Source of the DNA: Natronoglomus mannanivorans | GTDB lineage: Archaea; Halobacteriota; Halobacteria; Halobacteriales; Natrialbaceae | Assembly: GCA_025517485.1 (NCBI GenBank) | Contig: JAOPKB010000016.1 | Coordinates: forward strand, 62,001-126,000 | Direction: 5' to 3' | DNA: 64,000 nt | Shown here: positions 40,898 to 49,922 of the stretch, piece after piece | Layout of the letters: each line of letters begins with the position of its first letter | Numbering within the stretch: position 1 is the first letter of the stretch | The notes under the pieces: model-generated | What the model was told of the DNA's origin: nothing | Database searches by the model: none | Seen by the model: only the letters and a program-made list of their open reading frames with translations | Position numbers and translations under genes: made by a program

Positions 40898-41794
40898 CTA
40901 GTCGTTCCGTGCGATCGTCAGATACCCCGTGTGGCCGACGGGGGCCGTCGACGGCCGCGAGCCGCGGTCGTCGAAGTCCATCTCGCGCTGGATCGTCTCG
41001 CGGGTCGTGATCTCCGAGAGACCGACGTCTCGAGCGGTCGCGACGACCTCGCGTGTGCTCTCGATGAACGGGCTGTACACCGCGAGAAAGCCGCCTTTCA
41101 CCAGAAGTTCGGGGGCCCGTTCGACGACCGAAGCTGCGTCGCCGGTGTCGAGGGTGAGGACGTCGAAGGAGCCGTCGTCTGTGGCTGTGTCCGCGTCTGC
41201 GTTCGTCTCTGCGTCTCCGTCCGTCTCCGTTTCCGTCTTCGTCTTCGAGTCCGTCTCGGCGTCCGTGTCCGACTCGCGTTCGGATTCGTCGGACTCGACG
41301 CCGCAATTGGGACCGGTTTCGGACGAAACGAGTTCGTCCAGATCCTCGAGGACGTTCCCCGCTCGGACCTCGACGGACTCTGCGACGTTCGCCAGCGCCA
41401 TGTTCTCGCGGGCGACTTCGGCGAATTCCGGATCACGCTCGTAGGTCGTGACGGTCGCTCCCGCCCGTGCCATCGACGCCGCGAGGACGCCGGTTCCGGT
41501 CCCGGCGTCGAGAACACGGTCGCCCTGACAGACACCCGTCTCGCCGATGACGAGCCCCACGTCTCGAGGAACCATCGGCGCACCGGTGCGTTCGAAGTGG
41601 TGAAACAGGTCCGGTCCACGCAGTCGGCGAACCCGGAACTCGGTGCCGAGATGCGTCTCGAGGGTCTCCCCCGGTTGGATGTCCTCGGGGACCTCGAGAA
41701 CGCCGAGGTCGGTGCCGAACTCCTCGCCGGGTTCGACGAGGAACTCGCGGACGCTGTTCCCGTCTTCGTCTTCGTGGATGACCAAGACCGTCAC
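40898..41794 (-). CDS. trmI: tRNA (adenine-N1)-methyltransferase TrmI-like
   Basis: A 298-residue SAM-dependent methyltransferase of the TrmI/Trm61 family, which makes m1A at positions 57/58 of tRNA in archaea. FHHFERTGAPMVPRDVGLVIGETGV leads to the SAM loop DRVLDAGTGTGVLAASMARAGATVTTYERD, and later DVLTLDTGDAASVVE is motif IV-like. A run of about 35 residues of Asp/Thr/Glu/Ser repeats (about residues 170-205) is inserted between SAM motifs and makes the protein longer than usual. GTG start at 41794. Read alone on the minus strand; the NAC gene lies upstream. Confidence 0.88.
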   Translation of the reverse strand: MTVLVIHEDEDGNSVREFLVEPGEEFGTDLGVLEVPEDIQPGETLETHLGTEFRVRRLRGPDLFHHFERTGAPMVPRDVGLVIGETGVCQGDRVLDAGTGTGVLAASMARAGATVTTYERDPEFAEVARENMALANVAESVEVRAGNVLEDLDELVSSETGPNCGVESDESERESDTDAETDSKTKTETETDGDAETNADADTATDDGSFDVLTLDTGDAASVVERAPELLVKGGFLAVYSPFIESTREVVATARDVGLSEITTRETIQREMDFDDRGSRPSTAPVGHTGYLTIARND

Positions 41795-41876
41795 GTGTGA
41801 GTGGAACTGTAGGTGTGAGTCAGGGACACGCCCGTGGGTCCGCGTCCTGTCGTGAATCTCTCCGACACGCGAACGC

Positions 41877-42263
41877 TCACTCGAGTTCTTCGACGGCCGC
41901 CGCGAGGTCTCCGTCGTTGTTCTCGAGGGCGGCGCGGGCGTCGTCCTCGCTCGCGCCGGTGCGCGTGGCGACGATTTCGACGTCGGCGTCCGGAATCTCG
42001 CCGGCGGCCGAGTCCGTCACATCGGCGCTCGCACCCGCGTTACCGCTGCCGGCTTCGCGTTCTTCGGGCGACCCGATGACCTGGTAGGTCTCTTGCCCGC
42101 GGGCGTCCATCTTGGTCACGTCGGGATTGTCGAAGACGAGTTCCGTGTCTTCGGTCCGAATGATGACCTCTTTGGCGTCGAGTTCGTCGACGTCGATACC
42201 CATTTGTTTCATCATCTGTTCCATCTTTCGCGGATCGAGTCCGCCACCGCCTCCTCCAAACAT
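41877..42263 (-). CDS. nac: Nascent polypeptide-associated complex protein
   Basis: A 128-residue archaeal NAC. FGGGGGGLDPRKMEQMMKQMGIDVDELDAKEVIIRTEDTELVF is the usual N-terminal block, the NAC beta-barrel follows (VTKMDARGQETYQVIGSPEERE), and the C-terminal UBA domain has ATRTGASEDDARAALENNDGDLAAAVEEL. The Gly-rich head is normal for haloarchaea. It binds emerging chains at the ribosome exit. The ATG at 42263 starts the family sequence. Its spacing to trmI (80 nt) on the same strand would allow one transcript. Confidence 0.92.
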   Translation of the reverse strand: MFGGGGGGLDPRKMEQMMKQMGIDVDELDAKEVIIRTEDTELVFDNPDVTKMDARGQETYQVIGSPEEREAGSGNAGASADVTDSAAGEIPDADVEIVATRTGASEDDARAALENNDGDLAAAVEELE

Positions 42264-42476
42264 ACTCGAGACGTTGCTATCCGGAGCCAAAAGACTACCG
42301 AACACGACCGTCCGTTCCGGAGGCACTCGTGTGAGAAGGACGGCCATCCGCCACGTGCGGTCTTCCAAACTGTCGACCGAAGTCGTGTTGCACACACGCT
42401 CGTGTCCGAACCTGGTAGTGATTACCGACGGTCACTACACTGATCGTCACTATCGGCTGAGTAAGACACAGACAGA

Positions 42477-43070
42477 TCACCGATCGGACGGTGTGTCCGC
42501 CCCTTCACGAACCTTCACCGCCATTCCTGTCTCGAAATCGCGGATCGCGTCGGCACCGAGTTCCGCTCGACCGACCGCCAATAGATCACCGCGCTCGTGG
42601 GTCACGAGCACCTCGTCGCCGGGCCGGACGTCGCTTCCGACCTCGCAGACGAACTTCGCGAAGACGTTCTTTCCGTCGCGGACGAACGGCTCGCTCTCGT
42701 CGTCGACGATCACGCGATAGGCCGGCGACTCGAGAACCGCGGCGAGTCGTCGACCACCCTCGAGACCCATCGTGAAGCGACCGTCAGTGCCGAAAGAGGC
42801 GATTCGGCCGTTGCCGTCGGCGTGAATCTGCTGTGGGCGACCCGAACTGGTTCGTCTGACTTCGAGCGTTTCGGCGGGTGGAAACAGTGCCTCGCCGGCC
42901 CCCGCGCCGAACTGGTAGTCCGCGATGGTCCGAAGACTCGAGAGGTCAGCGCCGCCGGTCGGTGGCTGGTTCTGATTCGTCTGCTCGCGTTCGTTTTTGT
43001 CCCCATCTTCGGCCTCGTTCTCGTTCTCGCTCTCGTTCCCGTTCGTACGGTCGTCTCCGCGCTCACTCAT
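42477..43070 (-). CDS. PUA-domain RNA-binding protein
   Basis: A 197-residue protein. After an acidic Asn/Glu/Asp-rich head of about 40 residues, DLSSLRTIADYQFGAGAGEALFPPAETLEVRRTSSGRPQQI looks like a helix plus a first barrel strand. The C-terminal half is a PUA domain (KNVFAKFVCEVGSDVRPGDEVLVTHERGDLLAVGRAELGADAI with the GRA/E strand). PUA proteins bind RNA in tRNA or rRNA modification. No catalytic domain is seen. It precedes the NAC gene on the same strand and may belong to a translation-linked unit with it. Confidence 0.82.
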   Translation of the reverse strand: MSERGDDRTNGNESENENEAEDGDKNEREQTNQNQPPTGGADLSSLRTIADYQFGAGAGEALFPPAETLEVRRTSSGRPQQIHADGNGRIASFGTDGRFTMGLEGGRRLAAVLESPAYRVIVDDESEPFVRDGKNVFAKFVCEVGSDVRPGDEVLVTHERGDLLAVGRAELGADAIRDFETGMAVKVREGADTPSDR

Positions 43071-43164
43071 TGACGAGCGTTAGACCAGACGGTCGAAAGC
43101 ACTTGTGTTCTCTCTTCTCGTCTCTCGGCTTCCATCCCTCGTCCAACCGACGAAATCACACCGC

Positions 43165-43662
43165 TTAGAGCAAGAACGTCTCGTGGCGTTCACCCAGATC
43201 CAGAAAGGAGTCGGCCGCTTCGATGAGTTCCTCCGCGGTCGAGGACTCGAACGCCATCACTTCGACGCGGACACCCTCGTGACGGAGGTGCGAACACAGC
43301 CGGGAGAAGTCGCCGTCGCCGGTACAGAGCACGAGCGTGTCGATGTGATTCGCGAGCGTCACCGCGTCGAGGCTCATGCCGACGTCCCAGTCGGCCTTCT
43401 TCGTCCCGTCGGAGAAACGCTTGATGTCCTTGATCTTCGTCTCGAAGCCGATATCGACCAGTGCGTCGAAGAAGCTCTCCTCTTCGGGCGACTCCGCGCG
43501 AATCACGTACGCGATCGCGCGAGTGAGTTGGCGGTCCTGTACGGCCTTCTCGAGGAGCGAAGAATAGTCGATATTCCGACTGTGGATGCTTTGTGCGGTG
43601 TGATAGAGGTTTTGCGCGTCTACGAGGACGGCGACGCGCTGGCCCGGGTGAATGTCCGTCAT
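43165..43662 (-). CDS. NYN-domain (LabA/DUF88) putative RNase
   Basis: A 165-residue protein of the LabA-like NYN (PIN-related) family. VAVLVDAQNLYHTA has the first Asp-Asn site, ADWDVGMSLDAVTLANHIDTLVLCTGDGDFSRLCSHLRHEGVRVEV holds further catalytic Asp residues, and ASTAEELIEAADSFLDL is expected near the end (here SSTAEELIEAADSF). The family is predicted to be metal-dependent nuclease. The target RNA is unknown. It stands between the PUA gene and htpX on the same strand, with short spacers on both sides. Confidence 0.85.
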   Translation of the reverse strand: MTDIHPGQRVAVLVDAQNLYHTAQSIHSRNIDYSSLLEKAVQDRQLTRAIAYVIRAESPEEESFFDALVDIGFETKIKDIKRFSDGTKKADWDVGMSLDAVTLANHIDTLVLCTGDGDFSRLCSHLRHEGVRVEVMAFESSTAEELIEAADSFLDLGERHETFLL

Positions 43663-43733
43663 GGCCTATCGTGTGCGCGCAAGGCCCAAAACCGCTTCCC
43701 CTCGCATCCGAGTGAAAAAAGCGACCGAATCGA

Positions 43734-44558
43734 TCAGCTGCGGAGTTTCTGAATGCGCTTTTCCGTCGGCGGGTGAGTGGCGAACAGCTTCGCCAGTAGC
43801 GACTTGTCCGCGTTGAAGATACACAGTGCGTTCACGCTGTCGTCGACTTTCGACTCGCGACCCTGTGAACTCTGGGAGATCTTCTCGAGTGCGCGGGCGA
43901 GCGGGTCGCCGCTCCCGATGTACTGACGCGCGTCGTCGTCGGCGACGAACTCGCGGTAACGGCTGATCGCGAGCACGAAGACCATTACCAGCATCTGGGC
44001 GATGTTCGAGAGGACCATCCCGACGATGATGCCGGCGAAGCCGCGATCGCTGCTCATGATGTAGACCATGTAGGCGACCCAGCCGACCATCATCGCGATG
44101 GAACTGCCGACGACCATCGTGACGACGTCGCGGTTCTTGATGTGGGCGAGTTCGTGGGCGATGACGCCCTCGAGTTCGTCGCGCTCGAGGATGGCCATGA
44201 GTTCCGTCGAGACGACGACGACGCCGTTGCCCTTGCGACCGGTCGCGAAGGCGTTCGGGACGCCCATCTCCATGACCATCAGTCGGGGTTTCTCGATGCC
44301 CATGTCGCGACTGAGTGATTCAGTCATGTGGTGGATGTGCTGGTACTGGCCATCCTCCGGCATGTCTTCGGCGCCTCTCGTCGCCGACCACGTACCGATC
44401 TTGTACTGGATGAACGGCAGGGCCAACAGGCCGAGCAGGACCAGTGGCCACGCACCGGTGCCGAACATCGCCAGCCCGAACGCCCCCACGAGCATGTAGA
44501 AGGCGAACAGGATCGAGCCGACGACCGCCATTCGTACTTTCAATCCGAAGTGTTCCAT
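43734..44558 (-). CDS. htpX: HtpX-like membrane zinc metalloprotease (M48)
   Basis: A 274-residue integral membrane protease. There are two N-terminal hydrophobic helices (about residues 8-30, 35-50), then the zinc motif HELAHIKNRDV (HExxH), two more helices (VVTMVVGSSIAMMVGWVAYMVYI, FAGIIVGMVLSNIAQMLVMVFVLAI) and the third ligand region SRYREFVADDDA. THPPTEKRI near the end is the usual closing motif. It degrades damaged membrane proteins. The start is the ATG at 44558; a TATA box lies 25-32 nt upstream, which implies leaderless mRNA. Confidence 0.9.
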   Translation of the reverse strand: MEHFGLKVRMAVVGSILFAFYMLVGAFGLAMFGTGAWPLVLLGLLALPFIQYKIGTWSATRGAEDMPEDGQYQHIHHMTESLSRDMGIEKPRLMVMEMGVPNAFATGRKGNGVVVVSTELMAILERDELEGVIAHELAHIKNRDVVTMVVGSSIAMMVGWVAYMVYIMSSDRGFAGIIVGMVLSNIAQMLVMVFVLAISRYREFVADDDARQYIGSGDPLARALEKISQSSQGRESKVDDSVNALCIFNADKSLLAKLFATHPPTEKRIQKLRS

Positions 44559-44929
44559 GGACGCTGGTAAGCAATCAGGAACTATAAAAGACGCGGCATG
44601 TCGTGCGGTTCGTTCACACACGTATTCCGAACGGAATCGATAGAAGACACAACCGATAAGTTCCTCGAGAACGCCCTCACTCGTATGCGCCGCGTCGCTC
44701 CCACGTCGACTCGAGTGGTCGAGAGCGGCGTCGCTCCCTTTTCGAAGTCGAAAAAACGTCAGTAAGAGCGCTCGCTGCGAGACTGGCACCCTCGTTTCGG
44801 GCGCGGTTTCGAACCGACCGATATCGTCTCGTCGAACTGTCCCGAACCGTACTGGACCGTATCGTACTTCACACACGACCGCTAGCTGACGACCAACAAA
44901 CGACCACCGACCAGCGGACCACTAGATCC
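44559..44929. other. Intergenic region between divergent htpX and dapA
   Basis: 371 bases with no gene. It holds the htpX TATA box (44583-44590, on the minus strand CTTTTATA) and a perfect inverted repeat ATTCCG-AA-CGGAAT (44624-44637) 67 nt before the htpX start. Further on I see no obvious dapA TATA box and no further structure. Confidence 0.6.
44583..44590 (-). promoter_or_regulatory. TATA box of htpX
   Basis: Minus-strand CTTTTATA, 25-32 nt before the ATG at 44558. The spacing is ideal for a leaderless transcript. Confidence 0.55.
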
Positions 44930-45928
44930 ATGACATCCAATACCGACACCGATACCGATACCGACTCAGATTCCGACGCAGACATCGACTTCACCGGCGT
45001 CTTCCCCGCGATGACGACGCCGTTTACCGACGACGAACGCATCGACTTCGACCAGCTCCAGACCGACGCCCAGCGACTCGAGCGGGCGGGCGTCGACGGG
45101 CTCGTTCCCGTCGGCTCTACCGGCGAATCGGCGACGCTGACCCACGACGAACACGTTCGCGTCGTCGAGGCGGTCATCGAAGCCGTCTCCGACGTCCCCG
45201 TCATCGCTGGCACCGGATCGAACAACACTCGAGAGGCCCTCGAGCTCTCCGAGCGCGCCGCCGAGGCCGGCACCGATGGCTTGCTCCTCATCTCGCCGTA
45301 CTACAACAAGCCCGAACAGCGCGGCTTCCTCGAGCACTACCGGACGATCGCCGACGCGGTCGACCTGCCACAGATCGTCTACAACGTCCCCTCGCGGACG
45401 GGCCGCAACATCGAACCCGACACCGCCGTCGAACTCGCGAGTCACGAAAATATCGCGGGGTACAAGGCTGCCAGCGGCGATCTCGCCCAGATCAGTGAGA
45501 TCGTCGAGCGCACGCGAGAGGAGGACTTCGCGGTACTCTCGGGCGACGACCCGCTTACCCTGCCGATGATTTCCGTTGGGGCGACCGGAACCATCAGCGT
45601 CGTCGCGAACGTCGAACCCGAGCGAACCTGTGCGATGGTCGGTGCGGCACTGGACGGCGACTACGCGTTCGCCCGCGAACTCCACCACGAACTCGGCGAA
45701 CTCGTCAGGACGCTGTTCGTCGAGACCAACCCGATCCCCGTCAAGGAGGCGATGGCGATCCGAACCGGCGCGTCGCCGGAGCTCCGGCCACCGCTTTCCC
45801 GACTGTCCGAGCAGTACCGAGACGAGCTCGAGGTCGTCCTCGCGGACCTCGAGGCCGAGTCGGCAGTCGCCGAAAGCGAGGGAGGAACCGAGACGGAAAC
45901 TGGGACCGAATCGGAGGCCGACCGATGA
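44930..45928 (+). CDS. dapA: 4-hydroxy-tetrahydrodipicolinate synthase
   Basis: A 332-residue DapA, which condenses pyruvate with aspartate semialdehyde, the first committed step to lysine. GVFPAMTTPF, GSTGESATLTHDEH, the Tyr in QIVYNVPSRTG and the Schiff-base Lys in AGYKAASGD are visible. An Asp/Thr/Ser repeat tail of about 20 residues precedes the TIM barrel and a Glu/Thr-rich tail follows it. Its stop overlaps the dapB start (ATGA), so dapA and dapB are translationally coupled. Confidence 0.92.
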   Translation: MTSNTDTDTDTDSDSDADIDFTGVFPAMTTPFTDDERIDFDQLQTDAQRLERAGVDGLVPVGSTGESATLTHDEHVRVVEAVIEAVSDVPVIAGTGSNNTREALELSERAAEAGTDGLLLISPYYNKPEQRGFLEHYRTIADAVDLPQIVYNVPSRTGRNIEPDTAVELASHENIAGYKAASGDLAQISEIVERTREEDFAVLSGDDPLTLPMISVGATGTISVVANVEPERTCAMVGAALDGDYAFARELHHELGELVRTLFVETNPIPVKEAMAIRTGASPELRPPLSRLSEQYRDELEVVLADLEAESAVAESEGGTETETGTESEADR

Positions 45929-46695
45929 CGATCCGCCTCGGCGTCACCGGTGGGACCGGCCGGATGGGACGGGAGGTCCTCGCCGCGGCGAGCGAGCGCG
46001 AGGACTGCGAGGTCGTCTTCGCGGTCAGCCGGAGTGCGGACGAAACGGACTCGGTCGCCGGCGTCGACCTGGAGTCCGCCGGCGAGTTCGAGACGCTCGT
46101 CGTCGAACGCGAACCCACCGTCGTCGTCGACTTCACGGGGCCGGCGTCGGCCGTCGAGTACGCCGACGCCTGTGCGGATGCGGGCGTCGCCCTGGTCACC
46201 GGCACGACGGGGTTCGACGAGGACCAACTCGAGCGATTACAGGCTGCAAGCGACGAAATCCCCCTCCTGCACGCGCCGAACTTCGCCCGCGGCGTGCAGG
46301 CGCTGGTGAACGTCGTCGGGCAGGCGATTCGGAACTTGCCGGGGTACGACGTCGAGGTCGTCGAGACCCACCACAACGGGAAACGTGACGCGCCGAGTGG
46401 CACCGCGAACCGGCTGCTCGAGGAGATCGAGGCCAACGGCGACTTCACCGGACGCACGCACGGCCGTGAAGGCGATGCACCGCGCGAAACGGGCGAAATC
46501 GGCGTCCACGCGCTCCGAGCCGGCAACGTCACCGGCGAACACGAGATCGTGATCGCGGACAACCACGAGGAACTCCGACTCACCCATCGTGCCGAGGATC
46601 GCGGGGTCTTCGCCGCGGGTGCCCTCGACGCGGCCGTCTGGCTCGCCGACCGCGACCCCGGAAGCTACGACTTCGACGACGTCATCGCGGAGTGA
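45925..46695 (+). CDS. dapB: 4-hydroxy-tetrahydrodipicolinate reductase
   Basis: A 256-residue DapB, which reduces hydroxy-tetrahydrodipicolinate with NAD(P)H. RLGVTGGTGRMGREVL is the dinucleotide loop, DFTGPASAVEYADAC and TGTTGFDEDQL are cofactor blocks, and VVETHHNGKRDAPSGTA carries the catalytic His-His and Lys. Its ATG overlaps the dapA stop by 4 nt. The start of dapD follows 100 nt later, with TATTTTAG between, so dapD can have its own promoter. Confidence 0.93.
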   Translation: MTIRLGVTGGTGRMGREVLAAASEREDCEVVFAVSRSADETDSVAGVDLESAGEFETLVVEREPTVVVDFTGPASAVEYADACADAGVALVTGTTGFDEDQLERLQAASDEIPLLHAPNFARGVQALVNVVGQAIRNLPGYDVEVVETHHNGKRDAPSGTANRLLEEIEANGDFTGRTHGREGDAPRETGEIGVHALRAGNVTGEHEIVIADNHEELRLTHRAEDRGVFAAGALDAAVWLADRDPGSYDFDDVIAE

Positions 46696-46794
46696 GGGCG
46701 GTATGGGAGCGATGTGAGTGCGGTATGAGAGCGGAGTAGAGAAGAAAGGATGGTATTTTAGCGTTGCACTCGCCACTTCCGGACAGAGATACCG

Positions 46795-47631
46795 ATGAGC
46801 ACGCTCGAGACCGACGTCATCGAACTGTGGGAGCGCAAGCAAAACGACGAGGTCGACGCCGACTCGGCAGGCGAGGACGAACTCGCGACGTTAGACGAGT
46901 TCCTCGCTGCCCTCGAGGCCGGGGAGGTTCGCGCCGCAGAGCCCCACGATGGGACGTGGGAGGCCAACGAGTGGGTCAAACAGGGCATCTTGCTGAACTT
47001 CGGTCTGCGGGAGACGGCGCCGCGGGAGTACGGCGGTGTCACCTACAACGACGTCCTGCCGCTTGCGGACACGAGCGAGTACGGCGACCGCGGCTCGCGA
47101 AACACGCCCGACGGGACCGTCGTCCGTCAGGGCGCTCACGTCGGCTCCGACTGCATTCTGATGAGCCCCGCGTTCGTCAATATCGGCGCCTACGTCGGCG
47201 ACGGCACGCTCGTCGACTCCTGTGACACGGTGGGATCGTGCGCTCAGATCGGCTCGAACGTCAAACTCGGCGCGAACACCCTCATCGGAGGTGTGCTCGA
47301 GCCCGTCGAGAACGCGCCCGTGGTGATCGAGGACGACGTCTCGCTGGGAGCGGGCTGTCGCGTGACCTCCGGCTTCGTGGTCGGCGAGAACAGCGTCGTC
47401 GGCGAGAACACCCTTCTCACGCCGCGAATCCCGGTCTACGACCTCGTCGAGGAGGAAGTCGTCTACGGCGAACTTCCCGCGAACCGGCGTGCCTTCACCC
47501 GCTTCGTCGAGTCCTCCGTCAGCGACCACGACCTCTTCGAGGGCGGGGCGTACAAACCCGCCGTCGTCGCGACCGATCTGGCCGAGGAGACGCTCGAGGC
47601 GACCGAGCGCGAGGACGCGTTGCGGGAGTGA
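46795..47631 (+). CDS. dapD: Tetrahydrodipicolinate N-succinyltransferase
   Basis: A 278-residue DapD. The N-terminal helical part is followed by a left-handed beta-helix of hexapeptide repeats (GAHVGSDCILMSPAFVNIGAYVGDGTLVDSCDTVGSCAQIGSNVKLGANTLIGG shows the I/V-G-x-x-x-x pattern). It transfers a succinyl group from succinyl-CoA, marking the succinylase route, which also fits dapE downstream. The start ATG at 46795 lies some 35 nt after GGTATTTTAG. Two genes on the opposite strand separate it from lysA. Confidence 0.9.
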   Translation: MSTLETDVIELWERKQNDEVDADSAGEDELATLDEFLAALEAGEVRAAEPHDGTWEANEWVKQGILLNFGLRETAPREYGGVTYNDVLPLADTSEYGDRGSRNTPDGTVVRQGAHVGSDCILMSPAFVNIGAYVGDGTLVDSCDTVGSCAQIGSNVKLGANTLIGGVLEPVENAPVVIEDDVSLGAGCRVTSGFVVGENSVVGENTLLTPRIPVYDLVEEEVVYGELPANRRAFTRFVESSVSDHDLFEGGAYKPAVVATDLAEETLEATEREDALRE

Positions 47632-47679
47632 GGCGATCGAGGAGGTGCTGTCAGCGGTAAGCCGGCAGCTCACGATTTC

Positions 47680-48477
47680 TCACAGGGATTCGACGAAGTC
47701 ACTCAGCACTCGGTTGAACCGGTCCGGTTGCTCGACGGTGAGGCAGTGTCCGCTTTCCTCGAACAGCTCGAACCGAGTGTCCGGGATCAGATCCGCGGCG
47801 TATTCGACGGATTCGACGCTTCGCCACTTCTCGTCGGCTCCGGCGCACACGAGCGTCGGGACATCGATTTCGGTGAGGACGGCTCGGTAATCACAGAGCA
47901 ACTCCAGCAGCATCGCCCCCTTGATCGATGGCGGTGTTCGTGACCCCTCGTCGAGCATCGTGGTTCGCAGCACTCGAGACGGCGGTTCTTTGAGCAGCGC
48001 CTCGATCTGGCGTTCGATGAGCTCGAACGGGTCCGTCTGGATGCTGCGGAGGGTCTCCGCGAGTCCGTCGACGTCGTACGATCCGTAGTCGTAGTCGTCG
48101 CGTCGCATCGGTGAGGGCTCCATGTCGACGTCGACCAGCGCTCGCACTCGGCCACTGCCGAACTGATCGAGATACTCCCACGAGACGATCGCGCCCATCG
48201 ACCAGCCGACGATGACGGCGTTCTCGAGCTCGAGGTGGTCGAGAACGACGTGTAAATCGCGGGCGTGCTGGGCCAGTGTGTGTCCCAGTTCCGTCTTTGC
48301 CGATCGACCGTGGCCCCTGAAATCGAAGGCCACTGTCCGAAACTCGTCGGAAAGACCCGTCAACTGCGGCTCGAAGTACCGACAGCCCGCCCACGCCCCG
48401 TGGAGAAAGACGAGCGGGTCATCCTCGCCGTGGTCCTCGTAATAGATGTCTGCACCGTTGCACTGGACGATTGGCAT
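47680..48477 (-). CDS. Alpha/beta hydrolase
   Basis: A 265-residue alpha/beta-hydrolase. LVFLHGAWAGCRYF gives the oxyanion HG region, the nucleophile elbow is VGWSMGAIVS (G-W-S-M-G, Ser near residue 94), an acid is expected in PTLVCAGADEKW and the His in ESGHCLTVEQPDRF. The substrate is unknown. The start at 48477 is set by the strand MPIVQCNGADIYYED; the 130 codons open upstream look non-coding. It lies antisense within the lysine gene cluster together with the kinase-like gene below, an unusual place. Confidence 0.85.
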   Translation of the reverse strand: MPIVQCNGADIYYEDHGEDDPLVFLHGAWAGCRYFEPQLTGLSDEFRTVAFDFRGHGRSAKTELGHTLAQHARDLHVVLDHLELENAVIVGWSMGAIVSWEYLDQFGSGRVRALVDVDMEPSPMRRDDYDYGSYDVDGLAETLRSIQTDPFELIERQIEALLKEPPSRVLRTTMLDEGSRTPPSIKGAMLLELLCDYRAVLTEIDVPTLVCAGADEKWRSVESVEYAADLIPDTRFELFEESGHCLTVEQPDRFNRVLSDFVESL

Positions 48478-48625
48478 AGCGGTGATCGTACGGTATACAA
48501 CTGCATAATCGTACTCTGTGAAATCGACTGAACGCCCAAATATGGGGAACAAATCGGTCGCGTGCAAGACGTATTTCCCGTTCGATGTATTGATCACTGC
48601 CTCAGTCGACCTCCAAACACCTCTT

Positions 48626-49702
48626 TCAGAGATAGCGGACGACCGCTTCGCGATACGCAGCAGCACGCTCGTCACGTTCCGAAGGGGACGCATCTTGGTA
48701 CCAGAGCGGGAGACAGGCCATCGCGTCCAGACGACACGTAAGTCGATAGATTCGCATTCGTTCGCGGGTGGCCTCGTCGAACGACCAGTCATCTCGAGTG
48801 TCGGTGTAGGCAGTTCGCAACGCCTGGCGTAATTCATCTGTCCGCTCGGCGTCGTCCGAGTCGGGCGTGAGCAGCAACGACTCTGCATTTGCGATGTTGA
48901 ACGCGGGCGAAGCCGACAGGACGACGCCCCAATCGAGTACTGCTTGCGCCGTCCCTGTCTCCGGATCGACCAGCAGGTTTCCGTATCTGTAGTCCTGGTG
49001 GCAGTACGTCGGCGGGTTCGGAGCCGAGAGTTTCGGAATCGTCTCCCTGAGGTACTGTCGAACTTCGGGAACGATATCGGCGAATCGACGTTTGTCGTCC
49101 GCTAGGTCCGGAAAGTACCCACCACTGGTGAGACTCTCGAGTGTGTCTTCGTAGGATGCGAGCAGCCAGTCGTGGAACTCGTCATAGCGGGGTGACTCCT
49201 CGGTGTCGAGCACGGTCAGTTCCCCGTTCTGGACGCCGAGCCGACCGACACTCTCGAGTGACCCGAGCGTGTGCAACTGTGCGAGGTTCCGACCTGCCTC
49301 ACGACAGATTTGCTCGCGGACAGTGTCAGAAAGAGAGTGCGGATTTCCTTCGTAGTTCTCACCGTCGACGTACTCCATGAGGTAGAACGGGGCAGGCAAC
49401 GTGTCGTGATCGTCACAGTAGCCGAACACCGCCGGCACTGGAATCGTCGTTTCCCGCCCGACGAGTGCCAGCATCCGCGGTTCGGCGCGAGCGGTTTCGG
49501 GCTCGACCCATTCGGCTGTCGATGCTTTCAGAACGACCGTTCGCACGCCCTCGGGTGTCCCAACCTCGAGGAAGGCGACGAAATCGGTGCCGTGACTGGC
49601 ACGATCGATCGATTGCACGTCCCACGATGGCTCGAGATGTCGAACCATCTCGTAGACGAGTTCGTCGGGAACGTCGGCAGAAGGCGATGGCTCGTCAGTC
49701 AT
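48626..49702 (-). CDS. Aminoglycoside-phosphotransferase-like kinase
   Basis: A 358-residue protein of the APH/choline-kinase fold. VVLKAS holds an ATP-binding Lys, APFYLMEYVDGENY is the hinge, YCHQDYRYGNLLVD is the Brenner catalytic motif (here HQDYRYGN) and AVLDWGVV carries the Mg-binding Asp. Many such proteins phosphorylate small alcohols or acyl-CoA precursors rather than antibiotics, so drug resistance should not be assumed. The base composition looks slightly lower in GC than its neighbours by eye. It sits between dapD and lysA on the opposite strand. Confidence 0.82.
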   Translation of the reverse strand: MTDEPSPSADVPDELVYEMVRHLEPSWDVQSIDRASHGTDFVAFLEVGTPEGVRTVVLKASTAEWVEPETARAEPRMLALVGRETTIPVPAVFGYCDDHDTLPAPFYLMEYVDGENYEGNPHSLSDTVREQICREAGRNLAQLHTLGSLESVGRLGVQNGELTVLDTEESPRYDEFHDWLLASYEDTLESLTSGGYFPDLADDKRRFADIVPEVRQYLRETIPKLSAPNPPTYCHQDYRYGNLLVDPETGTAQAVLDWGVVLSASPAFNIANAESLLLTPDSDDAERTDELRQALRTAYTDTRDDWSFDEATRERMRIYRLTCRLDAMACLPLWYQDASPSERDERAAAYREAVVRYL

Positions 49703-49922
49703 GCGATTCCGTTCAGCGTATCATACAAAAAGTGATCGGGGGGAATGGGTGAGAAACACTATCATGGGGGGCACTGCTTCTCGAACGAACGCACCGCTCG
49801 AGACGCGCGCTGGTCGACCGTGTCGAACGACGACACTCGAGGTGGGAGCAGGCAACGATCGGATCGCCCGCGAACCAGGCGAACCAACAGATTCAATCCC
49901 CGCAGTTACGTCGAGTCGCACA

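Noticed and set aside
48626..49702. Antibiotic resistance gene (aminoglycoside phosphotransferase)
   Set aside because: Only the kinase fold is supported. Such folds are widespread in archaea with other small-molecule substrates.
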